DNA from: Rhodomicrobium sp.
Lineage (GTDB): Bacteria; Pseudomonadota; Alphaproteobacteria; Rhizobiales; HXMU1428-3
NCBI GenBank assembly: GCA_021604665.1
Contig: BQJK01000001.1
Span: 744,001 to 808,000, forward strand
Reading direction: 5' to 3'
Length of the DNA stretch: 64,000 nt
Positions 44,729-54,202 of this stretch are shown one piece after another. A model generated the notes under the pieces. That model made no database searches and was not told the origin of the DNA. It saw only the letters and a program-made list of their open reading frames with translations. The translations under genes were made by a program, and so were the position numbers. How positions within the stretch are numbered: the first letter of the stretch is position 1; every line of letters begins with the position of its first letter.

Positions 44729-44836
44729 TATACTTCTCCTTGCGGCTCGTTTTGAGATAGAGCCGTTAAAATCACATTTGCCGTTCAGGCTTTTATAGCT
44801 GTGGAGTTAGATGCCGATTAGGCTTTAAATTTTTGG

Positions 44837-44865
44837 GCCTGGCCGGTTGAAACCACCGGCCAGGC
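44837..44865. terminator. Stable hairpin between serC and serA
   Basis: GCCTGGCCGGT (44837-44847) and ACCGGCCAGGC (44855-44865) form an 11-bp stem with a 7-base loop, just after the serC stop. No T run follows on the minus strand, so it may attenuate expression of serA relative to serC instead of ending transcription. Confidence 0.55.
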
Positions 44866-44878
44866 GCCATGAGATGAA

Positions 44879-46048
44879 TTAGCTAGCTAACTCAGCCTTG
44901 GCTGTGGCGAATGCCCATTCAAGCCAGGGTGTCAAAGCTTCTAAATCGCTGGTCTCAACAGTGGCACCAGCCCAAATCCGAAGGCCAGCAGGCGCATCAC
45001 GGTAAGACCCTATGTCTTTCGCGGCCCCTTCACCGTCAAGCAATTTCACCAACCGTTTGGCAAATGCCGCCTGGGCCGCATCATCAAGTGCCGCCACATC
45101 AGGATCAACAATTTTCAGACAAACTGAGGTGTTAGACGCAATCTCAGGAGAAACAGCAAGGTTCGCAACCCAATCTGTTTTGTCCATCCAGTCATTCAGC
45201 GCCTTAGCATTAGCATCAGCTCTGGTTTTAAGTGCCGTGAGACCACCAATATCTTCAGCCCAGTTGAGCGCATCAACATAATCTTCCAGCGCTAACATAG
45301 ATGGGGTGTTAATTGTCTCACCTTTGAAAATGCCATCAATCAGCTTACCGCCCTTCGTCAGACGGAAGATTTTAGGCATCGGCCAAGCTGGTGTGTAACT
45401 TTCCAGCCGCGCGACTGCACGGGGTGAGAGAATAAGCATGCCATGCTGGCCTTCCCCGCCCATAACCTTCTGCCAGGAGTAGGTGAGCACATCAATTTTA
45501 GCCCAGGGAATATCCTGCGCAAAAACAGCAGAGGTCGCATCAACAAGGGTTAAACCGGCTCTGTCATCAGCAATCCAGTCCCCATTTGGCACTTTAACGC
45601 CAGATGTCGTACCATTCCACGTCAAGACAACATCGCGAGCAAAATCAACAGCAGTAAGGTCCGGCAATTCGCCATACTCAGCATCCATCACCCGGACATC
45701 ATCAAGCTTCAGCTGTTTGGTCACATCAGTAACCCAGCCTTTGCCAAAGCTCTCCCATGCCAGAATGTCAACGCCGCGCTCCCCTAAAAGGGACCACATC
45801 GCCGCTTCAAAAGCACCGGTGTCAGAGGCTGGCATAATGCCAATATGATAATCTTCAGGGATGCCCAGAATGTCACGGGTCTTGTCGATGGCAAGCTTAA
45901 GCCGTGCCTTACCTTCACCTGAGCGGTGAGAGCGTCCAAGAACGGCATCTTTTAAATTATCGAGAGAATAACCTGGCCGCTTGGAACAAGGACCAGATGA
46001 AAAATGCGCGTTAGCCGGCCGCGCTGCCGGTTTCTGTAGATCTGTCAT
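44879..46048 (-). CDS. serC: Phosphoserine aminotransferase
   Basis: PLP enzyme that converts phosphohydroxypyruvate and glutamate to phosphoserine in serine synthesis. The 389-residue protein belongs to the alphaproteobacterial SerC branch: '[40 protein letters not shown]' at the N-terminus, '[37 protein letters not shown]', and the PLP-lysine region '[28 protein letters not shown]' in which the Lys of SWQKVMGG binds the cofactor. It precedes serA in the same direction. Confidence 0.95.
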   Translation of the reverse strand: MTDLQKPAARPANAHFSSGPCSKRPGYSLDNLKDAVLGRSHRSGEGKARLKLAIDKTRDILGIPEDYHIGIMPASDTGAFEAAMWSLLGERGVDILAWESFGKGWVTDVTKQLKLDDVRVMDAEYGELPDLTAVDFARDVVLTWNGTTSGVKVPNGDWIADDRAGLTLVDATSAVFAQDIPWAKIDVLTYSWQKVMGGEGQHGMLILSPRAVARLESYTPAWPMPKIFRLTKGGKLIDGIFKGETINTPSMLALEDYVDALNWAEDIGGLTALKTRADANAKALNDWMDKTDWVANLAVSPEIASNTSVCLKIVDPDVAALDDAAQAAFAKRLVKLLDGEGAAKDIGSYRDAPAGLRIWAGATVETSDLEALTPWLEWAFATAKAELAS

Positions 46049-46166
46049 GATCTATCCTTCCAGATAGTTGCCTCTCGGTGGGGAGAGGTGGCCCGCTCTC
46101 CGTCTATGGCAGATGGCAGGCGGTGTCAACAGGAAGTTAGAAAAACAGTTCAAAATCCGTATAGGC

Positions 46167-46194
46167 AAAAAGGCGGAGAAAATCCCCGCCTTTT
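46167..46194 (-). terminator. Rho-independent terminator of the beta-barrel gene
   Basis: AAAAAGGCGG (46167-46176) and CCGCCTTTT (46186-46194) form a stem with a 9-base loop, just after the stop of the outer-membrane protein gene at 46236. On the minus strand it ends in TTTTT. Confidence 0.8.
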
Positions 46195-46235
46195 CATCAT
46201 TCATTTCAGCTCATACAAAACTGAAAAGTAAATAT

Positions 46236-47006
46236 CTATTTCATTGGCTCATAAGAAGCGACGGCACAATCTCTCCAGCAACCAAAGCTGTAGCGCAGAC
46301 CAACGCGGATCTCATGAGATTCAAGATCATCAAGGACGAAATCTTTAGCAGGTGTGCCATTTTTCTTGTCATCAAATTGAGCATCACCCATATCTAGATA
46401 ACGGTAACCGATATCAAGTTTCCAACGATCACGCAGATCAATATCAACACCGGCCATCAGTGCCCATGCAAATGATGTATCACTATCATCAGCGTCATCA
46501 CCCGAAATTCTATGATGAGCAAAGCCTAGACCGACACCCACATATGGTGTAATCCGATGGCCCATATCAAAATCATAATAGAAATTAGCTAGACCAACTA
46601 GCGTATCAACTTCACCAGTAAATTCCGCCAGTGGTGGAGTAGCAGGTGGAGGAAGCAAACCATATGCATCCATACCCATGCGATAATCAAGAGTCGCATC
46701 CATCCGAATACCACGCATCAGATAATAACCAATACCACCACCCAGGCTCCAACCATCATCAAAGTCTTGATTGATAAATGGAGACGCTAAACCTTGTTCA
46801 ATGATTGTGTCGGAAACTGTACCATCAGCACTAACACCAATACCAATATCCCCCCGGAGATACCATCTCTCCTGCGGCGCCTCTACTGCATAGCCATCAT
46901 CTTTAAGGCTACCGCGATAATCATCATACAAATCCGCAGCGCCAGCCGATGATACTGACCACATCAACATGAGAGTGCCGACCAAGCCAACTCTACTAAT
47001 ATTCAT
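46236..47006 (-). CDS. Outer-membrane beta-barrel protein (OmpA/opacity-like)
   Basis: A small outer-membrane beta-barrel protein of about 256 residues when read from the ATG at 47006, which has an AGAGGGG ribosome site; the frame is open back to 47084. A signal peptide (VGLVGTLMLMWSVSSAGAA) is followed by eight alternating beta strands, e.g. 'RWYLRGDIGIGVSADG', 'WSLGGGIGYYLMRGIRMDATLDYRMGMD', 'ITPYVGVGLGFAHHRIS', 'WKLDIGYRYLDMG' and 'SHEIRVGLRYSFG', ending in a CxxxC pair (CWRDC) in place of a terminal aromatic. It resembles the Omp25/Omp31 and opacity family of rhizobia. It has its own terminator. Confidence 0.87.
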   Translation of the reverse strand: MNISRVGLVGTLMLMWSVSSAGAADLYDDYRGSLKDDGYAVEAPQERWYLRGDIGIGVSADGTVSDTIIEQGLASPFINQDFDDGWSLGGGIGYYLMRGIRMDATLDYRMGMDAYGLLPPPATPPLAEFTGEVDTLVGLANFYYDFDMGHRITPYVGVGLGFAHHRISGDDADDSDTSFAWALMAGVDIDLRDRWKLDIGYRYLDMGDAQFDDKKNGTPAKDFVLDDLESHEIRVGLRYSFGCWRDCAVASYEPMK

Positions 47007-47275
47007 CTCTAAATCCCCTCTATGGAACGCCATGCTGATACATACGCAGTGGCAAAGTTTTCCATTGCCACGACAATTGAGCAACAGACCTTAGAGCTGA
47101 CTATCCACGAGAAAAATTAAAAGAGAATTAATCATAACGAGCAAAAACGCATTGAATTTATTGACAAAATATTAACAAGGCTGTGCCAGAGCCGGAAACC
47201 GCTAAGCTTAAATTCACTATGAATCACTGCCCATATTCAGATATAACGAATCAAAACAGGGCCTTACAAAGCAAA

Positions 47276-48622
47276 TTACGCAGCTGTTTCCTTCAGAACA
47301 CCGACAATATCTGAGACAACAGACTGAACTAGGTTTTGGTCATCCCCTTCAGCCATTACACGAATAAGCGGTTCCGTACCAGAGGGGCGAATAACAAGAC
47401 GCCCCGATTTCGCAAGGCGGCTTTCACCATCTTTAATTGCTTCAATCACATCATCCCTCTCCAGCGGCTGCCCTGAGCTGTAGCGCACATTCTCCAATAT
47501 CTGAGGGATGGGTTCAAAGTTATTACAAACCTCACTCACTGGCCGCTCAGAGACGATAACCTCAGCTAAGATCTGCAAGGCCGAGACAAGACCATCCCCT
47601 GTAGTCGTGAAATCAGAGAGCACAATATGACCAGATTGCTCGCCGCCAACATTATAGCCATGGCGGCGCATATGCTCCACAACATGGCGATCACCAACAG
47701 GCGTGCGGATCAAATCAAGTTTCTGTTTAGTCAAAAACCGCTCCAGCCCAAGGTTAGACATGATCGTTGCAACAATACCGCCGCCGAGCAGCATATCCCG
47801 TTCCTTCCAGGATTTTGCAATCACCGCCATCAGCTGATCACCATCAACAAGGTTTCCCTTTTCATCAGCAATCAAAACCCGGTCAGCATCGCCATCAAGC
47901 GCGATACCAATATCTGCTCTCAGCTCCCTGACTTTCTCACATAACGTTTCAGGAGAGGTAGAACCGCAATCATCATTGATGTTGGTACCATTCGGGTTCA
48001 CGCCAATGGAGATAACTTCGGCACCAAGCTCCCAAAGCGCAAGCGGGGCAACCTTATAGGCAGCACCATTCGCACAATCGATCACAATGCGTAAATCTTC
48101 AAACCTCATATTGCGCGGTAAACTGCGCTTAGCGGCCTCAATATAGCGCTCATTGGCACTTTCAATCCGCTTTGCCCGGCCAATCTCCAGGGGAGCTGCC
48201 AACAGCTTAGTCATATCGCCATTGATAAGCCGCTCAATTTCCTCCTCCTGCTCATCAGAAAGCTTGTACCCATCAGGTCCAAAAATCTTAATGCCATTAT
48301 CGCAAAAACGATTATGAGAGGCAGAGATCATCACCCCTAAATCCGCCCTCATTGAGCGGGTCAACATGGCAACCCCCGGCGTAGGCACGGGACCAAGCTG
48401 AAAAACATCCATCCCCACAGCCGTAAAACCCGAGACCAGCGCTGTCTCAATCATATAACCAGAGAGCCGCGTATCCTTGCCAATCACCACCCGGTGCCGG
48501 TGCTCACCATTGCGAAAGATATGCCCTGCAGCCATACCAATTTTTAAGGCCACCTCAGAGGTCATAGGGTATTTATTCGCCTGTCCGCGCACACCATCCG
48601 TGCCAAAAAACTGTCTCACCAT
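47276..48622 (-). CDS. glmM: Phosphoglucosamine mutase
   Basis: Converts glucosamine-6-phosphate to glucosamine-1-phosphate for UDP-GlcNAc, the precursor of peptidoglycan and lipid A. The 448-residue protein has the phosphorylated Ser102 in '[25 protein letters not shown]', the Mg-binding '[11 protein letters not shown]', the sugar-binding '[24 protein letters not shown]' and the phosphate loop '[15 protein letters not shown]'. It begins '[14 protein letters not shown]' as expected. It ends the conserved tilS-ftsH-folP-glmM block. Confidence 0.97.
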   Translation of the reverse strand: MVRQFFGTDGVRGQANKYPMTSEVALKIGMAAGHIFRNGEHRHRVVIGKDTRLSGYMIETALVSGFTAVGMDVFQLGPVPTPGVAMLTRSMRADLGVMISASHNRFCDNGIKIFGPDGYKLSDEQEEEIERLINGDMTKLLAAPLEIGRAKRIESANERYIEAAKRSLPRNMRFEDLRIVIDCANGAAYKVAPLALWELGAEVISIGVNPNGTNINDDCGSTSPETLCEKVRELRADIGIALDGDADRVLIADEKGNLVDGDQLMAVIAKSWKERDMLLGGGIVATIMSNLGLERFLTKQKLDLIRTPVGDRHVVEHMRRHGYNVGGEQSGHIVLSDFTTTGDGLVSALQILAEVIVSERPVSEVCNNFEPIPQILENVRYSSGQPLERDDVIEAIKDGESRLAKSGRLVIRPSGTEPLIRVMAEGDDQNLVQSVVSDIVGVLKETAA

Positions 48623-48994
48623 TACCCAAAATCTCCGCAGCCCCCAACCAAATTGGGGGTTAATTAAAGTGAACCGGCAACCAAACCGCTTAAAAGCGCA
48701 TTAAAATTGAGCGCACTATATCAAATTAAAAACCTATCACCAGCTGTCTTTAAAATCGCTCAAATACAAAGAATTAATCGGCTTGAATTTTACGATGACT
48801 AGACAAAGATGACCATCAATGAAGCTATCACGATATAAAACCAAATTTAACATGCCATACAAAGCGCCCAGCAGCCCTTTTATGCCCTTCTCCACGCTGG
48901 TATTAGGCTGAATAATACAAAGGAAGAATGAGAAAAAACGGAAAGTCATGCCCCCTAAGATCAGCCATAAACACAGGCAAACGAAAACTGCGTT
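48623..48994. other. Intergenic region between folP and glmM
   Basis: About 370 bp. CCCCCAA (48641-48647) and TTGGGGG (48653-48659) form a small hairpin 20 bp before the glmM start. A 70-codon minus-strand frame (48737-48949) is open, but its ribosome site is one base from the ATG and it has no family features, so I do not call it a gene. Confidence 0.45.
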
Positions 48995-50089
48995 TTAAAG
49001 CGTCCCGTAAAAGACATCAAGCGCCTGCCGCGTCTCTGCCACATCATGAACCCGCATTATCTGCACCCCCTGCATTGCCCCCAGCATAACCCCCGCTAGA
49101 GAACCCGGCAACCGCGCCTCAACCGGCGCATCCCGCGATATCTCAGCAATAAACCGTTTGCGCGAACAACCAAGGAGCAGCGGCACACCAAGCCCATGAA
49201 ATAAACTTAAGCCCTGCATGAGCGCCATATTATGCGCAAGCGTTTTGCCAAAACCAATACCCGGATCAATAATCAGGTTATGCGCTTCAATCCCAGCATC
49301 GAGCGCCAGCTCAATCTTTTCCTCAAGCCCGTCATAAACATCCAAAAGCACATTATTATATGTTGGCGCGGCCTGCATCACATCAGGCGTGCCCTGCGCA
49401 TGCATCAAAACAACCGGCACATTCACATCTGCTGCCACCGCTCGGGCCTTGGGGTCAAACTCAAGCGCTGACACATCATTGATTAGCGAAGCCCCAGCCC
49501 CCACAGCCGCCGCCATAACAGAAGCCTTGCGCGTATCAATAGAGATCACAACATCACTTTCTTCCCGCAAACCCTTGATAACCGGCAACACCCTGGAGAG
49601 CTCTTCCGCTTCTGAAATAAGCCTGGCCCCAGGCCGTGTGCTTTCCCCGCCAAGGTCAATAATATCCGCGCCTTCATCAAGCATTTGCAGCCCTTGCTCT
49701 ATGGCCACATCAACCTCGTCATAGCGGCCACCATCATAAAAACTATCCGGCGTAACATTGAGGATGCCCATAATAAGCGGACGCAAAAAATCAAAACCCG
49801 CCATCACCGGGCGGCGTGCACATAAACGCTCTTCAACATCTGTGGAAAAACCTGCTCGCCGCGCTGCATCTAAACCTAAAGGCCCCTCAACAATAGAACC
49901 CCCCTCATCGCGGCGTATTCGCTCAACAGCACCAAATAAAACTTCATCTCGCCCAGTTAGCGCCAGAAATTCATCCGTGTGAGATGAGTGACTAAACTGT
50001 GTAAGAGGTCGCCAATAGTCTTTCATCAAACACCCCATTCCTTCATTCCAAACTCCCAAGCAAATCACATCTTGCCAGTGTCGTTTCAC
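48995..50089 (-). CDS. folP: Dihydropteroate synthase
   Basis: Condenses 4-aminobenzoate with dihydropterin pyrophosphate in folate synthesis; the target of sulfonamides. The DHPS TIM barrel starts near residue 104: 'PLIMGILNVTPDSFYDGGRY', then 'LGGESTRPGARLI', 'ISIDTRKASVMAAAVGAGASLINDVSAL', 'LIIDPGIGFGKTLAHNMALM' and 'PLLLGCSRKRFIAEI'. About 100 residues precede the barrel; even from the more likely ATG 21 codons in (MKDYWRPLT) an ~80-residue extension remains, as in many alphaproteobacterial homologues. A terminator lies between it and ftsH. Confidence 0.96.
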   Translation of the reverse strand: MKRHWQDVICLGVWNEGMGCLMKDYWRPLTQFSHSSHTDEFLALTGRDEVLFGAVERIRRDEGGSIVEGPLGLDAARRAGFSTDVEERLCARRPVMAGFDFLRPLIMGILNVTPDSFYDGGRYDEVDVAIEQGLQMLDEGADIIDLGGESTRPGARLISEAEELSRVLPVIKGLREESDVVISIDTRKASVMAAAVGAGASLINDVSALEFDPKARAVAADVNVPVVLMHAQGTPDVMQAAPTYNNVLLDVYDGLEEKIELALDAGIEAHNLIIDPGIGFGKTLAHNMALMQGLSLFHGLGVPLLLGCSRKRFIAEISRDAPVEARLPGSLAGVMLGAMQGVQIMRVHDVAETRQALDVFYGTL

Positions 50090-50137
50090 ATGCCCTCAAG
50101 CAAATGATTTTACAGTGATCAGCCCGCATCTAAGCAC

Positions 50138-50176
50138 AAAAAAGCCTGCGCTATTTCAATTGAGCGCAGGCTTTTT
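50138..50176. terminator. Bidirectional rho-independent terminator downstream of ftsH
   Basis: AAAGCCTGCGCT (50141-50152) and AGCGCAGGCTTT (50163-50174) form a 12-bp stem with A and T runs on both sides. It ends ftsH, so folP is expected to have its own promoter. Confidence 0.88.
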
Positions 50177-50199
50177 GTATATCTTTGTAATAGCAATTC

Positions 50200-52137
50200 T
50201 TAGCCTTGCGGTTGCGGCTCCATGCCGCCTGAAGGCTCTTCGCCGCCATCTTTCTTCGGCTTATGCTTACCAGCCACCGGCACAGCAGAGCTGGTTCCAC
50301 CCGATTTCTGGTCAGGCTCATCCCGGCGCGGCGGCTTACCATCTAAAAGGTCAGCAACCTCAACACCAGAAAGGGTTTCATATTCCAGCAACCCTTGCGC
50401 CAGAGTATGCAGATCATCAATCCGCTCCTCAAGAATACGCCGCGCGGTCACTTCACCATCATCGATAAGGGATCTAACTTCCTCATCAACAATCTTGGCG
50501 GTTTCCTCTGAAATATTCACAGACTGTGTCACCGAATGACCAAGGAAAACCTCTTCCTCATTATTGGTGTAAAGCACACGGCCAAGCTTTTCAGACATGC
50601 CCCACTCCATCACCATTTTGCGGGCAAGGCCTGTTGCCTGTTGAATGTCACCAGTTGCACCATTGGTCACTTTATCAGGGCCAAAAATCAATATCTCAGC
50701 TTCCCTGCCGCCAAAAACAGAAGCAAGGCGGGAAATACAATATTGTTTGGTATAGCTCAACCGGTCAGCTTCTGGCAGGTTCATGGTCACACCCAGCGCG
50801 CGGCCACGTGGGATAATTGTCACCTTATGCAGCGGGTCATGGTCTGGCATATGAATGCCAACAATGGCATGGCCAGCTTCATGATATGCCGTTAGTTTCT
50901 TCTCATCTTCAGTCATGACCATAGAGCGGCGCTCCGCTCCCATCATCACCTTATCTTTCGCATCTTCAAATTCCTGCTGCGTCACCATCCGCATAGACCG
51001 GCGCGCTGCAAGCAAAGCGGCTTCATTAACAAGGTTGGCAAGGTCAGCACCAGAAAATCCGGGCGTGCCTCTGGCAACCACTTTCAGGTCAACATTTGGC
51101 GCCATGGGCACACGGGCCGCATGCACACGCAAAATTTTCTCACGACCAACAACGTCTGGGCGCGGCACAACCACTTGCCGGTCAAACCGACCAGGGCGCA
51201 ATAGTGCCGGGTCAAGAACATCAGGCCGGTTAGTTGCAGCGATCAGAATGATGCTTTCATTTGCTTCAAAACCATCCATCTCAACCAAAAGTTGGTTCAA
51301 CGTTTGCTCGCGTTCATCATTACCGCCGCCAAGGCCAGCACCACGGTGGCGACCAACAGCGTCAATCTCATCGATAAAGATAATACAAGGGGCATTGCGT
51401 TTTGCCTGCTCGAACATATCGCGCACGCGGCTCGCACCAACACCCACAAACATCTCCACAAAGTCAGAACCAGAGATGGTGAAGAACGGCACATTCGCCT
51501 CGCCTGCAATAGCCCGCGCCAGCAATGTCTTACCCGTACCAGGGGGGCCAACAAGCAGCGCACCATGAGGAATACGACCACCTAGCCGTTGGAATTTCTG
51601 CGGGTCACGCAAATATTCAACAATCTCTTCCAGGTCTTCTTTCGCTTCATCAACACCAGCAACATCTTCAAATGTCACCCGGCCATGATGCTCAGTTAAA
51701 AGCCGCGCTTTCGATTTACCAAAGCCCATCGCCCGGCCACCGCCGCCCTGCATTTGCCGCATAAAGAAAATCCACACAGCAATCAGTAGAAACACTGGCA
51801 ATAAGGTTGTCAGCAAAACATTGAAGAATGAATTCGACTCATCCTCCGGCGGCTTCGCAGAAATCTGAACACCCTTGGCCTGAAGTTTCCCGACAAAGTT
51901 CGGATCATTCGGCGCATAAGAGTTAAAGCTGGTACCATCATCGAATTTACCAGTTACTTTCTGACCGGCAATTGTCACAGCTTTAATATTTCCAGCATCA
52001 ACCTGCGAGATCATATCGGAATAACTGATCTGAGACGATTTAGGGTTATTTTGCGCGCTTTGAATCATATTGAACAAAGCCATCAGCAAAAGGAGGATAA
52101 CAACCCAAACCGCAAAATTACGAAAATGCGAATTCAT
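50200..52137 (-). CDS. ftsH: ATP-dependent zinc metalloprotease FtsH
   Basis: Membrane-bound AAA+ protease that degrades misfolded membrane proteins and regulators. I take the ATG at 52137 ([15 protein letters not shown]), preceded by AGGAAA; the frame extends 11 codons further. Two transmembrane helices (about residues 7-25 and 105-126) flank a periplasmic domain. Then come Walker A '[11 protein letters not shown]', Walker B 'IIFIDEID', the pore motif '[15 protein letters not shown]', the second region of homology '[18 protein letters not shown]' and the zinc site HEAGH (419-423). Length is normal. The C-terminus is Pro/Gly/Lys-rich. It lies downstream of tilS, as is usual. Confidence 0.98.
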   Translation of the reverse strand: MNSHFRNFAVWVVILLLLMALFNMIQSAQNNPKSSQISYSDMISQVDAGNIKAVTIAGQKVTGKFDDGTSFNSYAPNDPNFVGKLQAKGVQISAKPPEDESNSFFNVLLTTLLPVFLLIAVWIFFMRQMQGGGGRAMGFGKSKARLLTEHHGRVTFEDVAGVDEAKEDLEEIVEYLRDPQKFQRLGGRIPHGALLVGPPGTGKTLLARAIAGEANVPFFTISGSDFVEMFVGVGASRVRDMFEQAKRNAPCIIFIDEIDAVGRHRGAGLGGGNDEREQTLNQLLVEMDGFEANESIILIAATNRPDVLDPALLRPGRFDRQVVVPRPDVVGREKILRVHAARVPMAPNVDLKVVARGTPGFSGADLANLVNEAALLAARRSMRMVTQQEFEDAKDKVMMGAERRSMVMTEDEKKLTAYHEAGHAIVGIHMPDHDPLHKVTIIPRGRALGVTMNLPEADRLSYTKQYCISRLASVFGGREAEILIFGPDKVTNGATGDIQQATGLARKMVMEWGMSEKLGRVLYTNNEEEVFLGHSVTQSVNISEETAKIVDEEVRSLIDDGEVTARRILEERIDDLHTLAQGLLEYETLSGVEVADLLDGKPPRRDEPDQKSGGTSSAVPVAGKHKPKKDGGEEPSGGMEPQPQG

Positions 52138-52170
52138 CAAGATTTCCTGTTCCCGGGCCTTCAGAAGCAA

Positions 52171-52609
52171 CAGCCACCCGGCCTGGTTGGTACAACCTGC
52201 AATTAAATAACAGGCACGTTAATAAAAGAGAGCGGGGCTTTAATCATCCCTGCAAATTAGAAATATAGCCTCTGAAGGAAAAGCGTAGCGCTGATCCTCC
52301 ATCTAAAATCTAAGCCTCACCTAAAGTTAAGCCTTAAAAGTTCATAAGAGCCATGAACAAACCTCAACAAATAGCGGGGCATCCTAATTGATTAAACCTA
52401 ACATAGGAGCCCTAACCCTGTTTGCCAAGATAGACAAAGACGGTATTTCAACGAAATAACAGACAAAACACGGCCATTTTCCGCCATCTTGCCACTCTCC
52501 CCATAAGATACCCCTAAAAACGGCAAATTGCCGCAGAAATTATGGGACTGGCAGGCTAATTCTGGTGCTTTACGTTAATGAAATCAAAAATTCAGGCTCA
52601 AAGCCACTC
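52171..52609. other. Intergenic region between tilS and ftsH
   Basis: About 440 bp, AT-rich, without a supported gene. CGGCAA-A-TTGCCG (52521-52533) is a small palindrome. The ftsH promoter is expected here, so ftsH is probably not only read from tilS. Confidence 0.45.
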
Positions 52610-54067
52610 TCACCTTGGCTGGGATCTCATCCATCCCATTAATGGCGCAGTGCAATCAATAGATAAATGGCACTCTAACCCAGCGCTTTCCTCAGTATTG
52701 TTCAAGGCGTTCATCACCAGATTTTCAAACCCTCGACTTACTTGCGGCACAGCCACCACTCTCTGACCGCACCAAACACCAACCAGCCCCGCAACGGCGG
52801 CCTCATTAACTAATGAGGCTTCAGGCATACCCCCCTCAGGCAAATCCTCACCTGTTTCTGCATTTTTAATCACTGCCATCACATCCCGGCGCTCATCATC
52901 GTTAAAAGCACGCAGCGTCAATGGCTGAAGCGCTTCACCTGAAAGGTTGAGTGCCAACCGGCCATCCCAAAGCGGGCAACAGGGCAATTCATCTGGCTGA
53001 ATAGTTATCTCTTCAAATGGCGCCCGTTGCCATTCCCTATAAAAACAAAGCGTATCCAGCTTCGGCTGCCAGTCCACCAGCACGCCGGCAAGCGCATGAG
53101 TAAAACCACGGCCCCGCTTATTTGCACCCGTCTCATGATCATCCTCGCTGCCAGCACCGAAAGCTAAAGGCTTTTCAAGCCGAAGGAGTAACTCATCAAG
53201 CAGAGCCTCGAGTTTAGAGAGCGACACCGCCCGCCCAAAACCGGCAATAACCCGCCCCAAAACACGCAGCTGTATTTCCGGCGGCAAAGGTGAAAAAGCA
53301 GCAAGAGGAAAATGTACCACCCCCGCACATATCTGGGCATTCTGGCTCAAGACGCTCTCAACCCAAACATCAAGCGCCGCTTTGCTACGCGCCAACCGCT
53401 GCGCCGATAATGAAAGCCCCCGGCGCAACTCTCTCTCTGGGTCAATCTGCTGCAGAGCCGCCCGCAACGAGACCCGCTCATAAATCTCATTCTTATTGCT
53501 CGGGTCTTCCACCCAGCGCACATCTATACTGCAGAGAAACTGCCGCAACTCGTCCCGGCTAAACGCAAGCAGCGGGCGACAGAGCAGAATAGAAAACAAC
53601 AACCTCTCAACCGCCATCCCCGCTAGCCCATCAACCCCGCTCCCGCGTTTCAAACGCATTAAAAGAGTTTCCGCCTGGTCATCCAGCGTATGCGCCGTTA
53701 TCAACCGCGACAGACCACGCGCAGTCAAAGCCTTGCTCATCGCCTCATAGCGGGCCTCACGCGCCCGCGCCTGCAGGCCGTGGCCATCTTGTAGGTTTTG
53801 GAGTTTCAGCGCTACGGTCTCAAAACCAAGCTCGCTAGCCCGCCCAGTCACAAAAGCGACTTCATCCGCCGCTTCAGGCCGCAACCCATGATCAACAGTG
53901 AGAACAACATCCCTCATGCCATCCGGTAAAGGGCAGCTCTCCCGGTATAAGGCAAACAGATGCAGTAGCGCCATACTGTCACTGCCACCAGAAACGGCCA
54001 GCCCAACTGGCGCCGCATCCGGCAAATGTCCAAATAGGGAGAGAGGGTTTAACAGCGTTTTTTCCAT
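52610..54067 (-). CDS. tilS: tRNA(Ile)-lysidine synthase
   Basis: Modifies C34 of the CAU-anticodon tRNA-Ile to lysidine so it reads AUA; essential. The 485-residue protein has the N-type ATP pyrophosphatase PP-loop 'GLAVSGGSDSMALLHLFA' (SGGSDS at 26-31), 'VDHGLRPEAADEVAFV', and the TilS 'RLITAHTLDDQAETLLMRLKRGSGVDGLAGM' motif, followed by a less conserved tRNA-binding C-terminus. Length is at the long end for the family. Normally it follows cpoB directly; here a caspase-like gene lies between. Confidence 0.95.
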   Translation of the reverse strand: MEKTLLNPLSLFGHLPDAAPVGLAVSGGSDSMALLHLFALYRESCPLPDGMRDVVLTVDHGLRPEAADEVAFVTGRASELGFETVALKLQNLQDGHGLQARAREARYEAMSKALTARGLSRLITAHTLDDQAETLLMRLKRGSGVDGLAGMAVERLLFSILLCRPLLAFSRDELRQFLCSIDVRWVEDPSNKNEIYERVSLRAALQQIDPERELRRGLSLSAQRLARSKAALDVWVESVLSQNAQICAGVVHFPLAAFSPLPPEIQLRVLGRVIAGFGRAVSLSKLEALLDELLLRLEKPLAFGAGSEDDHETGANKRGRGFTHALAGVLVDWQPKLDTLCFYREWQRAPFEEITIQPDELPCCPLWDGRLALNLSGEALQPLTLRAFNDDERRDVMAVIKNAETGEDLPEGGMPEASLVNEAAVAGLVGVWCGQRVVAVPQVSRGFENLVMNALNNTEESAGLECHLSIDCTAPLMGWMRSQPR

Positions 54068-54202
54068 CAGAGGGACGCTAAAGGCAATTTACATAACCAG
54101 CAACCCTAATGTAAGAAGCCTCGCCGGGCCCATGAAGTGAGACATGTGAATGAGAAAAACACATAGCAGGCCACAAAATCAAACAACAAAACAAACCATC
54201 AT

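Noticed and set aside
48737-48949. 70-codon minus-strand frame between folP and glmM
   Set aside because: The purine-rich site is one base from the ATG, which is too close, and the translation has no recognisable domain or signal.
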